Assembly (NCBI GenBank): GCA_009760855.2
Contig: WPIO01000001.1
Location: 23,048,001-23,112,000 of the forward strand
Reading direction: 5' to 3'
DNA from: Cristatella mucedo
Lineage: Eukaryota; Bryozoa; Phylactolaemata; Cristatellidae
DNA length: 64,000 bases
Under the pieces are notes generated by a model. The model saw only the letters and a program-made list of their open reading frames with translations, ran no database searches and had not been told where the DNA came from. The translations under genes and the position numbers were made by a program. Positions 22,109 through 33,256 of the stretch are shown here, piece after piece; the stretch's first letter is position 1, and every line of letters starts with the position of its first letter.

Positions 22109-24262
22109 ATCTAGTCAATTTCAAAGAATTTCTTCGAGTTTACACCCGAAAGCTTAACAAAGCCAGGATTTCTTTTTTCACTCGAAAACTAAATTCCTAC
22201 CTGTCGGACCCATAACTGATTTACAAGACAGTAAACCATTTACTGGCCAATGCTGGGAGGTCCGACTCGCCAGATATTAACGGCTTAGTCGAAACGTTTT
22301 CAGCCTTCTTTACCAAAAAAACTATGTACATTCGTGAGACATTTAAGCCCCACCCGAGTAAAGTGATTTGGAATCACAAACTGTGACCTTCCTTAAAAGA
22401 TTTTATGCGGTTTCTGCATGCGATGTGGATACCCTAATAAGGTCTAGTAAAAAGAGCTCGTCTCATGAAGACCCTATACCATCATCTCTGTGGTCTTCAC
22501 CGGCAGACCAACTTTATAATAATAATAATGCACTTGGTAAAGCGCCCTCAGATAACTCAATCTCTCTCTCTCGGCGTATTATATTTGCTGCAAAGGGAAC
22601 TAGCCCTGCCATAATCGAGATTGTTAATGCTTTCTTGGTTAAAGGGTTGTACCCAAGTCCTTCAAATCGGAATTCGTTAGACCCATACTTAAAAAGCCCG
22701 ATTTAGATACGGAGGTCCTTGCAAACTATCGCCCAGTTTCTCTTCTTTCTTTCCTGTCAAATATTCTTGAAAAATAGTCGTTAAGCAGCGGGTTGCATAT
22801 ATTGAAAAAATGAAATATCAAAAACATTTCAATCGGGATTCAAGATGCAGCACTCTACTGAAACGTCTCTCCTCCGTGTTAACAATGACATTCTATCTGG
22901 AAACAATGAAGGGAATTTCACTGCCTAGCTCTGCTAGGTCTGTCGGTTGCCTTCGACACCATTGATCACGATGTCCTACTTGAACGATTGAGAACATTGA
23001 TCGGTTTGGCTGACGTGGCCCTGGCATGGTTCAAACCGTACTAGTCTTACCGTGTTCAATCCGTGTCGTGTGAGGGTCAGCTCTCACACACGAGACGGGT
23101 GACCTGTGGAGTCCGTCATGGGACCGTCCACGTTCCCTTGCTGTTCTCCATTTAAACTCAACCTCTGGGATGAGTCATTAAGACCCATGAAATAAGATAT
23201 TACTTTTATGCTGACGATACTCAGCTGTATTTGTCCGTCAAACAATCGGAATCTGCGGCAGCAACTGATAAAACTGAATGATTGCCTTGCCTACATTCCA
23301 TCCTGAATGTCGGAAAACTTCTTGAAACTAAATGATGATAAGACCAAACGCTGCTCATAGGACACCCTAAGCGTGTGGCTGAATTCAATGGATATGCTCT
23401 TCTAATAGGTGATGCTGTGGTGCCACAATCTCCACGTACTCGAAATTTAGGTGTCGTTTTTGACAGCTGCTTAACCTTTAAAAGCTTCATTCAGAAGACT
23501 GATTCCACAGCTAGTCATCACATCCGATCCCTATCTAAGATTAAGGCCTGTCTTCCACAGTGGCTTGAAAAGAATGTTTTACTAGCTCCCATGTTCTGTC
23601 TCGGCGTGATTATTGTAATTCCTTTTTGACTGGACTACCAAGAAAACCAACTAGGTCACTGCAGCTGGCTATGAATGTGGCTGCAAGGCTAGTTTTAAAG
23701 GCCCAGAGGTTTGACCGCGTGTCTCCTTTGCTAAAAGAGCTAGGATGGCTACCGGTTGATCAACGGATACAGAGCAAAATTCTTACACTGACCTACAAGG
23801 CCGGCCACTGCGTGGCTTATTCATACCTAGCTAAACTGCTGCATCAGTTTCAGCCTGTTCGCGCCCTCAGATCCTGTGTGGACAATAAATTAGCTGTCCC
23901 ATTCCTCCGCTTTAAGACAGTTGGTGACAGAAGCTTTAGCTCTGCAGGTCCTAGACTGTAGAACTTGCTTCCACAATTATCACGCAACAACAACTACTCT
24001 CCTACTACCGACTGTAGCTCATCCTTTTCAGCGGTTCTGAACCCCGACTTCCACGCTACTCACTACCTCAACTGTTCTCCTGACTCTGCTGTTATCCGCA
24101 CTTTCTCTTGGTTGCGTGAGATGAAATCTGGTGGCTACTGAATGCATACCGATAGCCGCTAAGGCTGTGAGTGAGCTATAAAAAACTCCTGCGTAACACG
24201 CACATGGTCTTTATAGCACTGCGGAGTTACAGACGGAGATACATTACATTAAAATAGCATTT
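22109..24262 (+). mobile_element. LINE family 2, RT region to 3' end, inactive
   Basis: Plus strand: pre-RT linker (RSSKKSSSHEDPIPSSLW near 22450), RT palm (VAFDTIDHDVLLERLRTL near 22960), catalytic [18 protein letters not shown] near 23200-23240, thumb (ARNLGVVFDSCLTFKSF at about 23440), then HQFQPVRALRSCVDNKLAVP and the tail ACGGAGATACATTACATTA at 24240. Frames are split several times (stops and shifts), so it cannot encode an active protein. A solo family 1 tail interrupts it at 22515-22598. In vertebrate/invertebrate terms this is CR1/L2-like (FYADDTQLY, short 3' repeats). Confidence 0.85.
22515..22598 (-). mobile_element. solo 3' tail of LINE family 1 inserted in family 2
   Basis: ATAATAATAATGCACTTGGT then AAAGCGCCCTCAGATAACTC down to TTTGCTGCAAAGG, an isolated tail of about 80 bp interrupting family 2 coding sequence. 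Confidence 0.8.
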
Positions 24263-25162
24263 TGATTTTTTCATTTGAGCAAAGTGAATAATGTGATTTA
24301 AAAATGGCTTTTCACTTTATTGTCAGCATAGTAATAGAACCAAGAGACGTAGCTTCAGACATTCGGTTACTACTCACTCATCTTGTATCATTAGTTTTTA
24401 TGTTAAAATGCTAGCTATCGAGCAAGTAGCGATGACAATTCAAGATCTCGAGCATTTATGTATTAGCCCACTTTTCTATACTGCGATATGGTTTTATTCA
24501 GCTATAACTATTGTTCCGGCAAGCTATACTCTATAAGCTATATAAATAAGTTTTCCATTATAAATTAGACCTCAACTAAAGCATCTATTCTTAGCGAGTT
24601 ATAGCCTCTTAACGCAGCTGCCGGTCTCAATATGGCGTAGATCTTAAATTTAATTTTGGCAAGATTATTGTTGTCTAATTATCAGCTTTGACACTACTTG
24701 TTGATACACATGGAATATTTCGAAAAAAATCTAAGCGTTAAGAGAAAGATTCTTTAAATAAAAATTAGTTTATCAAAATTTGTAGCCTCAAATTTTTTGT
24801 TAGGTTGATAAAGCTATTAGAAAAGGCGAGTAGTAAAATTCTCTCAATGACTTCAGATCGTCGCTTCATGTCAGTAACAGGTGAAAGTTAGCCAGCCATT
24901 CCAGTACTAACCGTCCTCGATTAATGTACGTTAGGCACGCGCTGAAATGCTTGTGTAAGAACTCATTTGCTTTGTTGTTAGCAATTATTGCTTACAGATT
25001 TTGTATTAGAGGCATAATGAAACTCTGGTTGCCATCCGTAAATACTTGCCCTCTTTCCGAAGGATTCACAAAACACCTGAGCTTCCTGTATATTCCTAAG
25101 GGCGTTTTGGCTATACTGTTAAGCAGTAAACAATCTCTAAAGTAATCTAATATATATAAATA
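24263..25162. other. no recognisable feature
   Basis: AT-rich, no domain-bearing frame; nothing supportable seen. Confidence 0.4.
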
Positions 25163-25306
25163 TAATTTATTTGTATAGAGCCCCAAGAAAAACTTTATCT
25201 TTATTAATGTGCTTTACACGAGCCTTGGGGCTCGAGCCGACGACCTCAGCCAGCTAGGCCTTGGTCGTGGTGAGCGCCTTAACCACTGGACCAAAACAGC
25301 TCGCAC
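25163..25306 (-). mobile_element. tRNA-derived SINE
   Basis: Reverse complement reads GTTTTGGTCCAGTGGTTAAG (box A region), GAGGTCGTCGGCTCGAGCCC (box B region) and ends CTTGGGGCTCTATACAAATA. Same family as 3571 but a more diverged tail. Confidence 0.8.
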
Positions 25307-25333
25307 ATTGATGCTTTCAGGTTTGGCCCAAAG

Positions 25334-25644
25334 ATGACAAGCAGAACTGACTGTATTTCGTTCATTATTATCACACTGATCGGCTGCCATGGTTTTGTTA
25401 CGACATCTGCTGCAGACTTCTATCCCTATTACGCCGTGCCTGACGTCAGGATTACATCTACCAGCTCTCTCCTTCAGAGCTTTACGACCGTCACGTCGGC
25501 AAGTGTTAAGCGTACCATTGAGGACCATGTATTCGTTTGCTGGCACAATATGTACCATTCTCAATTTAATTCGTCTTATAGTAGCAGCTACAGAATAATA
25601 CGTTACCGAAACGAGCCGCAGAATAATCGAACCTCTACTACTAG
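25334..25644 (+). CDS. candidate signal-peptide exon, unproven
   Basis: An ATG-started frame with a hydrophobic stretch CISFIIITLIGCHGFVTT followed by SAADF, which looks like a cleavable signal peptide, and an NNRTSTT tail. It ends at a plausible donor (AG|GTAAAG, phase 2). Its appeal is its position 3.7 kb upstream of the secreted PAN-domain gene. Against it: the phase does not fit the phase-1 acceptor at 29311, so another exon would be needed, and a longer frame (157 codons) is open on the opposite strand, so openness here is weak evidence. No domain recognised after the leader. Confidence 0.2.
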
Positions 25645-25689
25645 GTAAAGGCACGCCTTTAGGGATCTTCAATTCGCCGTCGACCAATC

Positions 25690-26287
25690 CAAAGCAGGCG
25701 AGGTCTGCCTCTTATAGCTGCAAGAAAATGATGCCTTTGGTGCCTGCATAGCTTGGCAAAACCTTGGCAAACACTTGCACTGTGCTTACTTTGAGACTCA
25801 ATTAATAAGCAGTTGCATCGTCTGAGTAATCAAAGCTGCTCAGAGAATAATAATATTTACCGGTAATAAGCTTTGACGGAAAATTAAATCGTCAACAACA
25901 AAATGAACAATACGACTAAATTTAGGTGCATACAGAGTTTTGCACCACCATATAAATGCTCATGGAATGTTTTCTCACCGTTTTGTAATACCTGATGAGT
26001 GCATATCATAGGCAGCCAAATAATGATAATGGCCAAATCAGTAAACTAATTTTAGTCGCCATTAATTTCAGATTTCGTGTACGTCATGGTGTTCAGTGAT
26101 CCCAAAGTGCACTTTTGCACAGCACTTCTACAAAAACAACTCATGCCAATTGCATCAGATTCAAGGCTTTCAGAGCAGGAACGCAAAAGGAAATCCCGTC
26201 AATGTCAAATGTGAGTAGCGACGCTATTCTCAGCCAAGAAAAAGAAAAAATAGAACACTCAGACGGTCATATTTGATACACTTCTTT
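25690..26287. other. no recognisable feature
   Basis: AT-rich intergenic or intronic sequence, nothing supportable. Confidence 0.4.
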
Positions 26288-27261
26288 TGAAATGTAATGT
26301 AATGTAATGTATCTCCGTCAGTAACTCCACAAAGTCATAAAGACCATGTGGGTGTTACGCAGGAGAGTTTTGTATAGCACACTCACAGCCTAAGCGGCTT
26401 TCGGTACGCATTCGGTAGCCAACAGACTTCGTCTCACGCAACAAAGAGAAAGTGGGAAGCATAGCAGAGTCAGGAGAGCAGTTGAGGTAGTGAGTAGCCT
26501 GGATGTAGCAGCTCAGGACCGCTGAAAAAGATGTGCCATAGTCGGCAGTTGGAGAGTAGATGTCGTTGCGTAAGAATTGTGGAAGCGAGTTCCACAGTCT
26601 AGGACCTGCAGAGCTAAAGCTTCTGTCGCCAACTGTCTTTAAGCGGAGGAATGGGACAGCTAATTTATTGTCCACACAGGACCTGAGGGCGCGAACAGGC
26701 TGAAACTAATGCAGCAGTTCAGCTCGGTATGAAGGAGCCAAGCCGTGGCAGGCCTTGTGGGTCAGCGTAAGAACTTTGCTCTGTATCCTTTGCTCAACCG
26801 GCAACCATCCTAGCTCTTTCAGCAAAGGAGACACGTGCTCAAACCGCTGGGACTTGAAGACCAGCCTTGCAGCCATATTCATAGTCCGCTGTAGTGGCAT
26901 AACAGTTTTCTTTGATAGCCCAGCTAAAAGGGAATTACAATAATCAAGCCGAGACAGAACTAAAGAGCTAGTTAAATTTTTTACAAGCCACTGTGGGAGA
27001 CAGCTTCTAATCTTGGATAGGGATCGGATGTGATGGCTAGCTGTAGAGGCAGTCTTCTGAATGAAGCTTTTGAAATTGAGGCAGCTGTCGAACACGACAC
27101 CTAGATTACGAGCACGTGGTGAAGGTCGCACAATAGCATCACCTATTAGAACAGCAAAGCCTTTTAAATCAGCCACACGCTTAGGGTGTCCTATGAGAAG
27201 CAGTTCGGTTTTATCGTCATTTAATTTCAGGAAGTTTTCCGACATCCAGGATCGAGCATAA

Positions 27262-28959
27262 CCAACATCATTAATATGTCATTAGCCTCAGGTCAGGTCC
27301 CAGCACCTTTCAAAAAAGCTGTAGTCAGGCCACTTCTCAAGAAAGCTACACTAGACCAAGAGAACTTAAGCAACTACCGCCCAGTCTCCCTTCTACCATT
27401 CCTATCAAAGACACTGGAACGGGTCGTGGCAGACCAGCTGAACTCGTATATCGAAACCTCACACCTTGCTAGTAAGTTCCAGTCTGGCTTTAGAGCTAAT
27501 CACTCCACAGAGTCAGCATTGCTTCGGGTATACAACGACCTACTTAGGAATGCAGACATGGGTAGAGTGTCTCTTCTTGTTTTGCTCGATCTTTCGGCAG
27601 CTTTTGATACCATCGATCACAAAGTACTTCTAGAGCGTCTCTCATCTCGCCTGGGCATCACTGGCACTGCTCTGCAGTGGTTCAGGTCCTATCTCAGTGG
27701 GAGACTCCAGAGTGTTGACGTGAATGGACAAAGATCATCTGAAGTACCTCTAAAATATGGAGTACCTCAGGGCTCTGTGCTAGGTCCGGTTCTTTTCACC
27801 GTTTATACTCTCCCTCTCGCTGATGTGATTGCCAAGCACAATCTAGGCTTTCACTTCTATGCGGATGACACTCAGTTGTACCTTTGCTTTGATCCCTCCC
27901 AGCCTTCGAGCACCTCAAATTCTCTCAACTCACTTGCTGCATGCATTGATGACATCCGATTATGGATGGCAGCAAATTTTCTAAAACTAAACGATGAAAA
28001 AACTAACTTACTAGTTATGGGCAAACCTAGTGTTATTCAGAAACTGGAAAGGCTGACTTTCAAAATTGGCTCTGCCAGCATATCTCCAGTTGCATCAGCT
28101 CGAAATCTAGGTGTCATATTCCAAAGCGACCTCTCGTTAGACGACCACATCAGCTCCACAGTCAAATCAGCATATTTTCAGCTTCATAACATTGCTAAAA
28201 TTAGGGCTTGTTTAGATAAGGATACCACGTCCAAGTTGGTCCATGCATTCGTGACATCTCGTCTCGACTTCTGCAACTCACTGCTAACTGGCCTACCAGC
28301 ATGTGCGATCAGGCGATTGCAGCTGGTGCAAAACTCTGCAGCTAGGCTTGTCTGTCGTGAGCATCGCAGTTGCCACATTACTCCACTTCTCGCCGACCTG
28401 CACTGGTTACCAGTCAAGCAACGGATTGACTTCAAGGTTTTGTCGCTCACTTTTAGGTCTCTTCATTCTATGGCTCCAGCCTATCTTTCAGATACACTAC
28501 CCCATCAGGCAAAGCATCGTACCACTCGCTTTTCGGAATCCAACAGTCTAGAAATACCTCGTACAAACCTTAAATCCTTTGGAGACCGTGCATTTAGCTC
28601 GTATGCTCCCACAGCCTGGAACTCCCTCCCGACCTGCATCAGAACATCCCCTGACCTGACCACATTTAAAAGAAACTTAAAAACATACCTATTTAGGACA
28701 GCATTTAATGGGTCCTTGTGATTCGTCCTCGATGTGCTTATGCGTGCTGACACTGTTCATGCTGCCACTAACCACATTTGCATGCTGACCCAGTGCATGT
28801 AACCCCTAACCATGTTATTCATTTTGTTAGTTTTTCAAGCATGATTTTACTTACTATTCTATTGCGTATCACTTTGCAGCAAATGTAAAGCGCCTAGAAA
28901 GAGATTAAGTTCTCTGAGGGCGCTTTATCAAGTGCAATATTATTATTATTATTATTATC
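27262..28959 (+). mobile_element. LINE family 1, 5'-truncated but with open RT frame
   Basis: The youngest-looking LINE in the window. It contains one uninterrupted coding frame (27276-28721), a 3' UTR and the tail AAAGCGCCTAGAAAGAGATT, GGGCGCTTTATCAAGTGC, then (ATT)n at about 28938-28958. It is 5' truncated, so endonuclease and promoter are lost. It interrupts the family 2 copy at a point that is continuous in the 22109-24262 copy. A possible ATCG duplication flanks it, but base loss at the site makes this uncertain. Confidence 0.9.
27276..28721 (+). CDS. LINE reverse transcriptase, N-terminally truncated ORF2, 481 codons
   Basis: An RNA-directed DNA polymerase of the CR1/L2-like group that would copy LINE RNA at nicked chromosomal DNA. 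In order: pre-palm ([15 protein letters not shown], residues about 9-23; [18 protein letters not shown]), fingers/palm with [20 protein letters not shown] (first catalytic Asp, about 105-125), [18 protein letters not shown] (about 165-182), catalytic [10 protein letters not shown] (about 200), [16 protein letters not shown] (about 233), thumb [17 protein letters not shown], then C-terminal [20 protein letters not shown] and [20 protein letters not shown]. All catalytic residues are present. The start codon is simply the first ATG after the truncation; the natural protein would be joined upstream to an endonuclease, as seen at 34830-35870 on the minus strand. It is a retroposon fragment, not a host gene. 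Confidence 0.9.
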   Translation: MSLASGQVPAPFKKAVVRPLLKKATLDQENLSNYRPVSLLPFLSKTLERVVADQLNSYIETSHLASKFQSGFRANHSTESALLRVYNDLLRNADMGRVSLLVLLDLSAAFDTIDHKVLLERLSSRLGITGTALQWFRSYLSGRLQSVDVNGQRSSEVPLKYGVPQGSVLGPVLFTVYTLPLADVIAKHNLGFHFYADDTQLYLCFDPSQPSSTSNSLNSLAACIDDIRLWMAANFLKLNDEKTNLLVMGKPSVIQKLERLTFKIGSASISPVASARNLGVIFQSDLSLDDHISSTVKSAYFQLHNIAKIRACLDKDTTSKLVHAFVTSRLDFCNSLLTGLPACAIRRLQLVQNSAARLVCREHRSCHITPLLADLHWLPVKQRIDFKVLSLTFRSLHSMAPAYLSDTLPHQAKHRTTRFSESNSLEIPRTNLKSFGDRAFSSYAPTAWNSLPTCIRTSPDLTTFKRNLKTYLFRTAFNGSL

Positions 28960-29310
28960 GGCAAGGCAAGCATTCAGTTTCTCAGTTGCTGCAGCAGATT
29001 CCGACGGTTTAAATGACAAATACAACTGAGTATCGTCAGCATAGAAGTGATATCCTATTCCATGGGCCTTAATCACTTTTCCCAGAGGTTGTGTATACAT
29101 GGAAAACAGCAAGGGACCAAGTACAGACCCTTGAGGGACTCCACAGGTGACCCTTCTCATGTCTGAGACCTGACCCCCACACGACACGGATTGAACACGA
29201 TCAGACAAGTAGGATTTAAACCACGCCAGTGCTTCGTTTTCTGATGACTTGCAGATGACGGCCGATTGACTATTGTACTGCCTTTCTTGCCATCGTCCCT
29301 TACGTTACAG

Positions 29311-29586
29311 TGAATCTTTCCGTCACTGAAGTGGACTCGATTTATCAAGATCTGGTTGACCTACTCGTCTTAGGAGGACAGACGGATGGCCCAGGATATT
29401 ACGCTCACGAAAGAACACGGAGTGCTTCTCAGTGTCAACAACTATGTGCGGTCATGACGTGTAGCCATTTTGCTTACAATCGCATTAAGAAACTCTGCTA
29501 TGTCTGTGCAACAGACTTTTATAACTCATGGACGAATGTTACTGATTCAGATCCGGGATGGACAAGCTACTACAAGAAGCAACCAG
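29311..29586 (+). CDS. secreted PAN/apple-domain protein, internal exon (exon n-4)
   Basis: Encodes about 92 residues with a PAN/apple pattern: ASQCQQLCAVMTCSHFAYN then KLCYVC, five cysteines, the aromatic FAYN in the usual place, and a following PGWTSYYKK. PAN domains bind proteins or sugars outside the cell. N-glycosylation sites NLS and NVT fit secretion. The acceptor is strong (TTGCCATCGTCCCTTACGTTACAG, pyrimidine-rich) and the donor is CCAG|GTGAAC; both boundaries are phase 1, the standard symmetry of shuffled extracellular modules. It joins in frame to 37949. The upstream exon with start codon and signal peptide was not found. The protein resembles, from memory, predicted secreted proteins of molluscs; no gene symbol is warranted. 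Confidence 0.8.
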
Positions 29587-29659
29587 GTGAACTTAAATTA
29601 TATGGGTGTCCCTACCAGTCCTGCTATCTAGTACTTACTTAGTATAGTACAGCAGACTA

Positions 29660-30285
29660 TTAAAATACCCGAAGGGTGGCTCACTTATTGACTGTTCAAT
29701 ATACGTCATAATTATCATTATCATAAATTTTAGGAGAATTTCTACTTTGAAAAACTGGGGATGGTAGATATTTAGTAAAAATTCTGTCTAACTTGATGAG
29801 AGAGTTCAGCTAACTTGTTGACGCTACGTGGTCATGTCCTCTTTGAAACATATCCGTAGAATAGGGTCGTTTCCAAGGGTCAAATAATGTTATCCTCAGA
29901 GTGAGAAGGCAAGTTTTTATTGTAGCCGAGCTTACCGTAGCTTAAATGTAGTAGTACATTTTGCACAATCAAGCATTACCTAGTGTCCGATTGGAAAACA
30001 ACACTAAAGTATACCATGGCAGCAGTGAAGTTATAGCTTTGGAATATCTGTCCTCCATGCAGCCTCAAGTTGGCAACACACCTTAAAGTACAGTCACTAC
30101 CGACAGAAGTAAGAAAACCCTGTGTTACTCTCGATCTGTTATTTTGTATGCATGGTTGGTTTGAAGACGGTAAATTAAAGCTGGACAAAAATGCATAGGA
30201 ATGAAATGAAACTCAAAAGTGAGATCGGCCAAACTGTACTGATCCGGCGGAGTCTTTTAGACGACTGTATTCAGACTGAGTATTT
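29660..30285. other. intron sequence without recognisable feature
   Basis: Start of the 8.4-kb intron 29587-37948. AT-rich, no domain-bearing frame. Confidence 0.4.
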
Positions 30286-30287
30286 AT

Positions 30288-30936
30288 GGAATGTATTGTA
30301 ATGTATCTCCGTCTGTAACTCCACAAAGTCATAAAGACCATGTGGGTGTTACGCAGGAGAGTTTTCTATAGCCCACTCACAGCCTAAGCGGCTTTCGGTA
30401 CGCATTCGGAACCCAACAGACTTTGTCTCACGCAACGAAGAAAAAGTGGGAAGCATAGCAGAGTGAGGAGACCAGTTGAGGTAGTGAGTAGCATAGAAGT
30501 AGTAGCTCAGGACCACTGAAAATGATGTGCCATAGTCGGCAGTTGGAGAGACGTTGTCGTTGCCTAAGAATTGTGGAAGCGAGTTTCACAGTCTAGGACC
30601 TGCAGAGCTAAAGCTTCTGTCGCCAGCTGTCTTTAAGCGGAGGAATGAGACAGCTAATTTGTTGTCCACACAGGACCTGAGGGCGAGAACAGGATGAAAC
30701 TGATGCAGCAGTTCAGCTAGGTACGAAGGAGCCAAGCCGTGGCGGGCCTTGTGGGTCAGCGTAAGAACTTTGCTCTATATACTTTGATAAACCGGCAACC
30801 ATCCGAGCTTTTTCAGCAAAGGAGACACGTGCTCAAACCGGTGGGACTTGAAGACTAGCCTGGCAGCCATATTCATAGTCCGTCCGCTGCATTGGCATAA
30901 TAGCTTTCTTTGGCAGCCCAGCCAAAAGGGAATTAC
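30288..30936 (-). mobile_element. LINE family 2, C-terminal and 3' end
   Basis: Tail AATGTATTGTAATGTATCTC at the left, then the family 2 C-terminal region; on the minus strand TMNMAARLVFKSHRFEHVSP and LLKKLGWLPVYQ. 5' truncated at about 30936. Intronic. Confidence 0.85.
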
Positions 30937-31930
30937 CTGCCTGTAAAATGGTTGGTTCGCATAGAATCGCTCCAACGTCTTTCGTAAGCAGGGCTCGCTA
31001 TTCCAAAAAAACTTTTCATTGGATAAGCACATTTACTCCACAGTCAAGCCGACCTACTTTAAACATTGCCGAAATCAAGTTTTGACTAGGCTAGTAGGAT
31101 GCAAAACTAGGTCACGATTTTGTGAAATCGTTACAGCGAACTTCCTTTTCTATATGCAGGACTTCTAAGCATTGTCCTTAATACTCCAAAATTGGCGTAT
31201 GAGTCAATTGCTCGTCCGGTCTTCCGTCAAAGGCGTGGCTGCCACGTGACACCACTCCAGTCTTCCCCGGCATCCTTGTAGCCTCAAAACAATTTATTAT
31301 TATTTCTAGGTCACTTGACTCGCTTGTGCCAGCCTAGCAAAGCGAACATACTACTCTTCTGCCATACCTGTGCACCACTCGCTTCTCAGCATCTAGTTAC
31401 ATCGCAATCAGTTCAGTGAGTACTCACCAAAAGTCTGGCGTTCGCTTCTAGCTTCTGTTGCTACCTGGGATGACTTTGAATAATTTAAATGTCCGCTGAA
31501 GAGACATTGATCTCGACCACCTTCCCATCACATGTTTTAAGCGTTTTTCCGTTCCTTGTGTTGGCGAGCTAACCTGAGATACGATTAAATGTACGCTGCT
31601 AGCCAGAGGTCCTAACATCCGGTAGCCCTGACAGTCTTCTTGTTAGATTTAGTGTAATACGTGATACTTGCTTTGAATGCTCGTCAAAACGTAATTTCTT
31701 GCTTACAATCATCTCTTGACTATTGATTTTGTTTGCAGTAAGTTGTAGAGAACCTGCATAAATGTTATTTCTGTAGTAATAGTATACAGATAGAGCTAGT
31801 ATTATTTTTATTACTATTACGATACTTAAAATTTAGAGAAATGTTAAAATTATAGATGTTAAACTTAAAACAAGGCTAAGTTGTTAGTATGATAGCTACG
31901 TCTATTTGGTGAACCAATTTCAAATGTTTG
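30937..31930. other. intron sequence without recognisable feature
   Basis: About 1 kb, nothing supportable seen. A weakly C-rich stretch around 31230-31280 has no identifiable role. Confidence 0.4.
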
Positions 31931-31935
31931 AGTTG

Positions 31936-32243
31936 TGTAATGTAATGTATCTCCATCTGTAACTCCTCAAAGTCATAAAGACCATATGGGTGTTACACAG
32001 GAGAGTTTTGTGTAGCTCGCACACAGCCTAAGCGGCTTCCGGTACTCATTTGGTAGCCAACAGACATCGTTTCACGCAACAAAGAGAAAGTGGGAACCAC
32101 AGCAGAGTCAGGGGAGAAATTAAGTTAGTGAGTAGCATGGGAGTAGCAGCTCAGGACTGCTGATAAAGATGAGCCATAGTCTGCAGTAGGAGAGTAGTTG
32201 TCGTTGCGTAAGAATTGTGGAAACAAGTTCCACAGTCTAGTAT
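31936..32243 (-). mobile_element. LINE family 2 3' end, decayed
   Basis: GTAATGTAATGTATCTCCAT tail, followed by the diverged end of the coding region up to GTTCCACAGTCTAG. 5' truncated at about 300 bp. Confidence 0.8.
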
Positions 32244-32640
32244 GATTGTCTCCGTGTTTCAAGTGTACTTTCGGTTCCTTTGCGCCAGAGTCTTAGGACA
32301 CTCCACTAATTGACATAATAACAGTCGCTGACAGGACGACATTTGAAGCATATATTATAAACCTCTCTGGTTCTTTTAGCCCTGATTATGTAACGTTCAT
32401 GGAAAGAGGCTAGTTCTAATGAGACACCACACGAATACGCTATTGTCATCCTTGACATAGAGAATGAAAGATGTTTACTTACAGTGAAGTAGAAACACAT
32501 TCTCGCATTCTGAAGGACAAAGCCATTAGCTGCACCACTCATTTGGAGCACTTAAGTCACACCGTTTGAGGGCTTGTGACGCATATTTTTGGTCTCGTGA
32601 ATGGAGTCCTAGTCTCCGATTGCCAGCAATTGTCTCATTT
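32244..32640. other. intron sequence without recognisable feature
   Basis: An 81-codon minus-strand frame (32306-32551) contains a good-looking donor (ACT|GTAAGTA) but no recognisable domain. Confidence 0.35.
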
Positions 32641-33109
32641 AAATTATAATAAGGATATTAATAATGCATTTGATATAGCATCCCTAGAGAACTCAATCTC
32701 TTTCTATGCACTTTACATTTGCTGCAAAGGAAGCACGATTGAATGGTTAATAGTATCATGTTCGATAAACAGAAAGAATAAAATGTGTAGGGGTGACATG
32801 CACGGGATCGGCATGTAAGTGTGGTGAGTGGCAGCATGCAGAATGTCGGGACGCATAGGCACATAAAGGATGAATCATAGGGACCAGCTAAATGTTGCGA
32901 TCAATAAATGTGTTTTTAGTTTCATTTTAAAGTGCACACGTCAGGAGATGTCGCGATGCAAGTCGAAAGTGAGTTCCAGCCTTTGGAAGGATGCAATCTA
33001 AAAGCATGGTCTTCAAAGGATCTGAGAATTGTACGAGGTATGAGTAAACAGTTGAATTCCGAAAAGGTGATGGCACGATGCTTAGCATGGTGAGGGAGTA
33101 GACCTGATT

Positions 33110-33256
33110 GCCGAGCTGGATTGATTCAGCGGTTAAGGTGCTCGCCCTGACTAAGGTCTTGCTGAGGTCGTAGGGTCGAGCCATAAGGCCTTATGTGAAA
33201 CGCCTGAATAGAGATTAACTTCTCCTGAGGCGCTATACACATGAATTAAATTTTGC
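33110..33256 (+). mobile_element. tRNA-derived SINE inserted in LINE family 1
   Basis: Head TGATTCAGCGGTTAAGGTGC, box B region GAGGTCGTAGGGTCGAGCC, tail CGCCTGAATAGAGATTAACT and AGGCGCTATACACATGAATT. Interrupts the minus-strand LINE between its C-terminal region and thumb. Confidence 0.85.

Larger units (their letters stand above)
26288..29250 (-). mobile_element. LINE family 2 (minus), split by a younger LINE
   Basis: Two pieces, 28960-29250 and 26288-27261, form one minus-strand copy. The right piece carries [40 protein letters not shown] and [18 protein letters not shown]. The left carries [59 protein letters not shown] and the C-terminus, ending in (AATGT)n at 26290-26310. Both pieces read openly over long stretches, so the copy was fairly young when it was split. 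5' truncated at about 29250, only 60 bp from the PAN exon acceptor. Confidence 0.88.

Noticed and set aside
25214-25687. 157-codon minus-strand frame, the longest outside LINE sequence
   Set aside because: It runs through a SINE at its C-terminal end, has no domain and lies opposite the leader-like plus frame; treated as chance.
32482-32551. Minus-strand mini exon with a perfect donor (ACT|GTAAGTA)
   Set aside because: Only about 23 codons, no partner exon and no domain; a donor alone is not enough.
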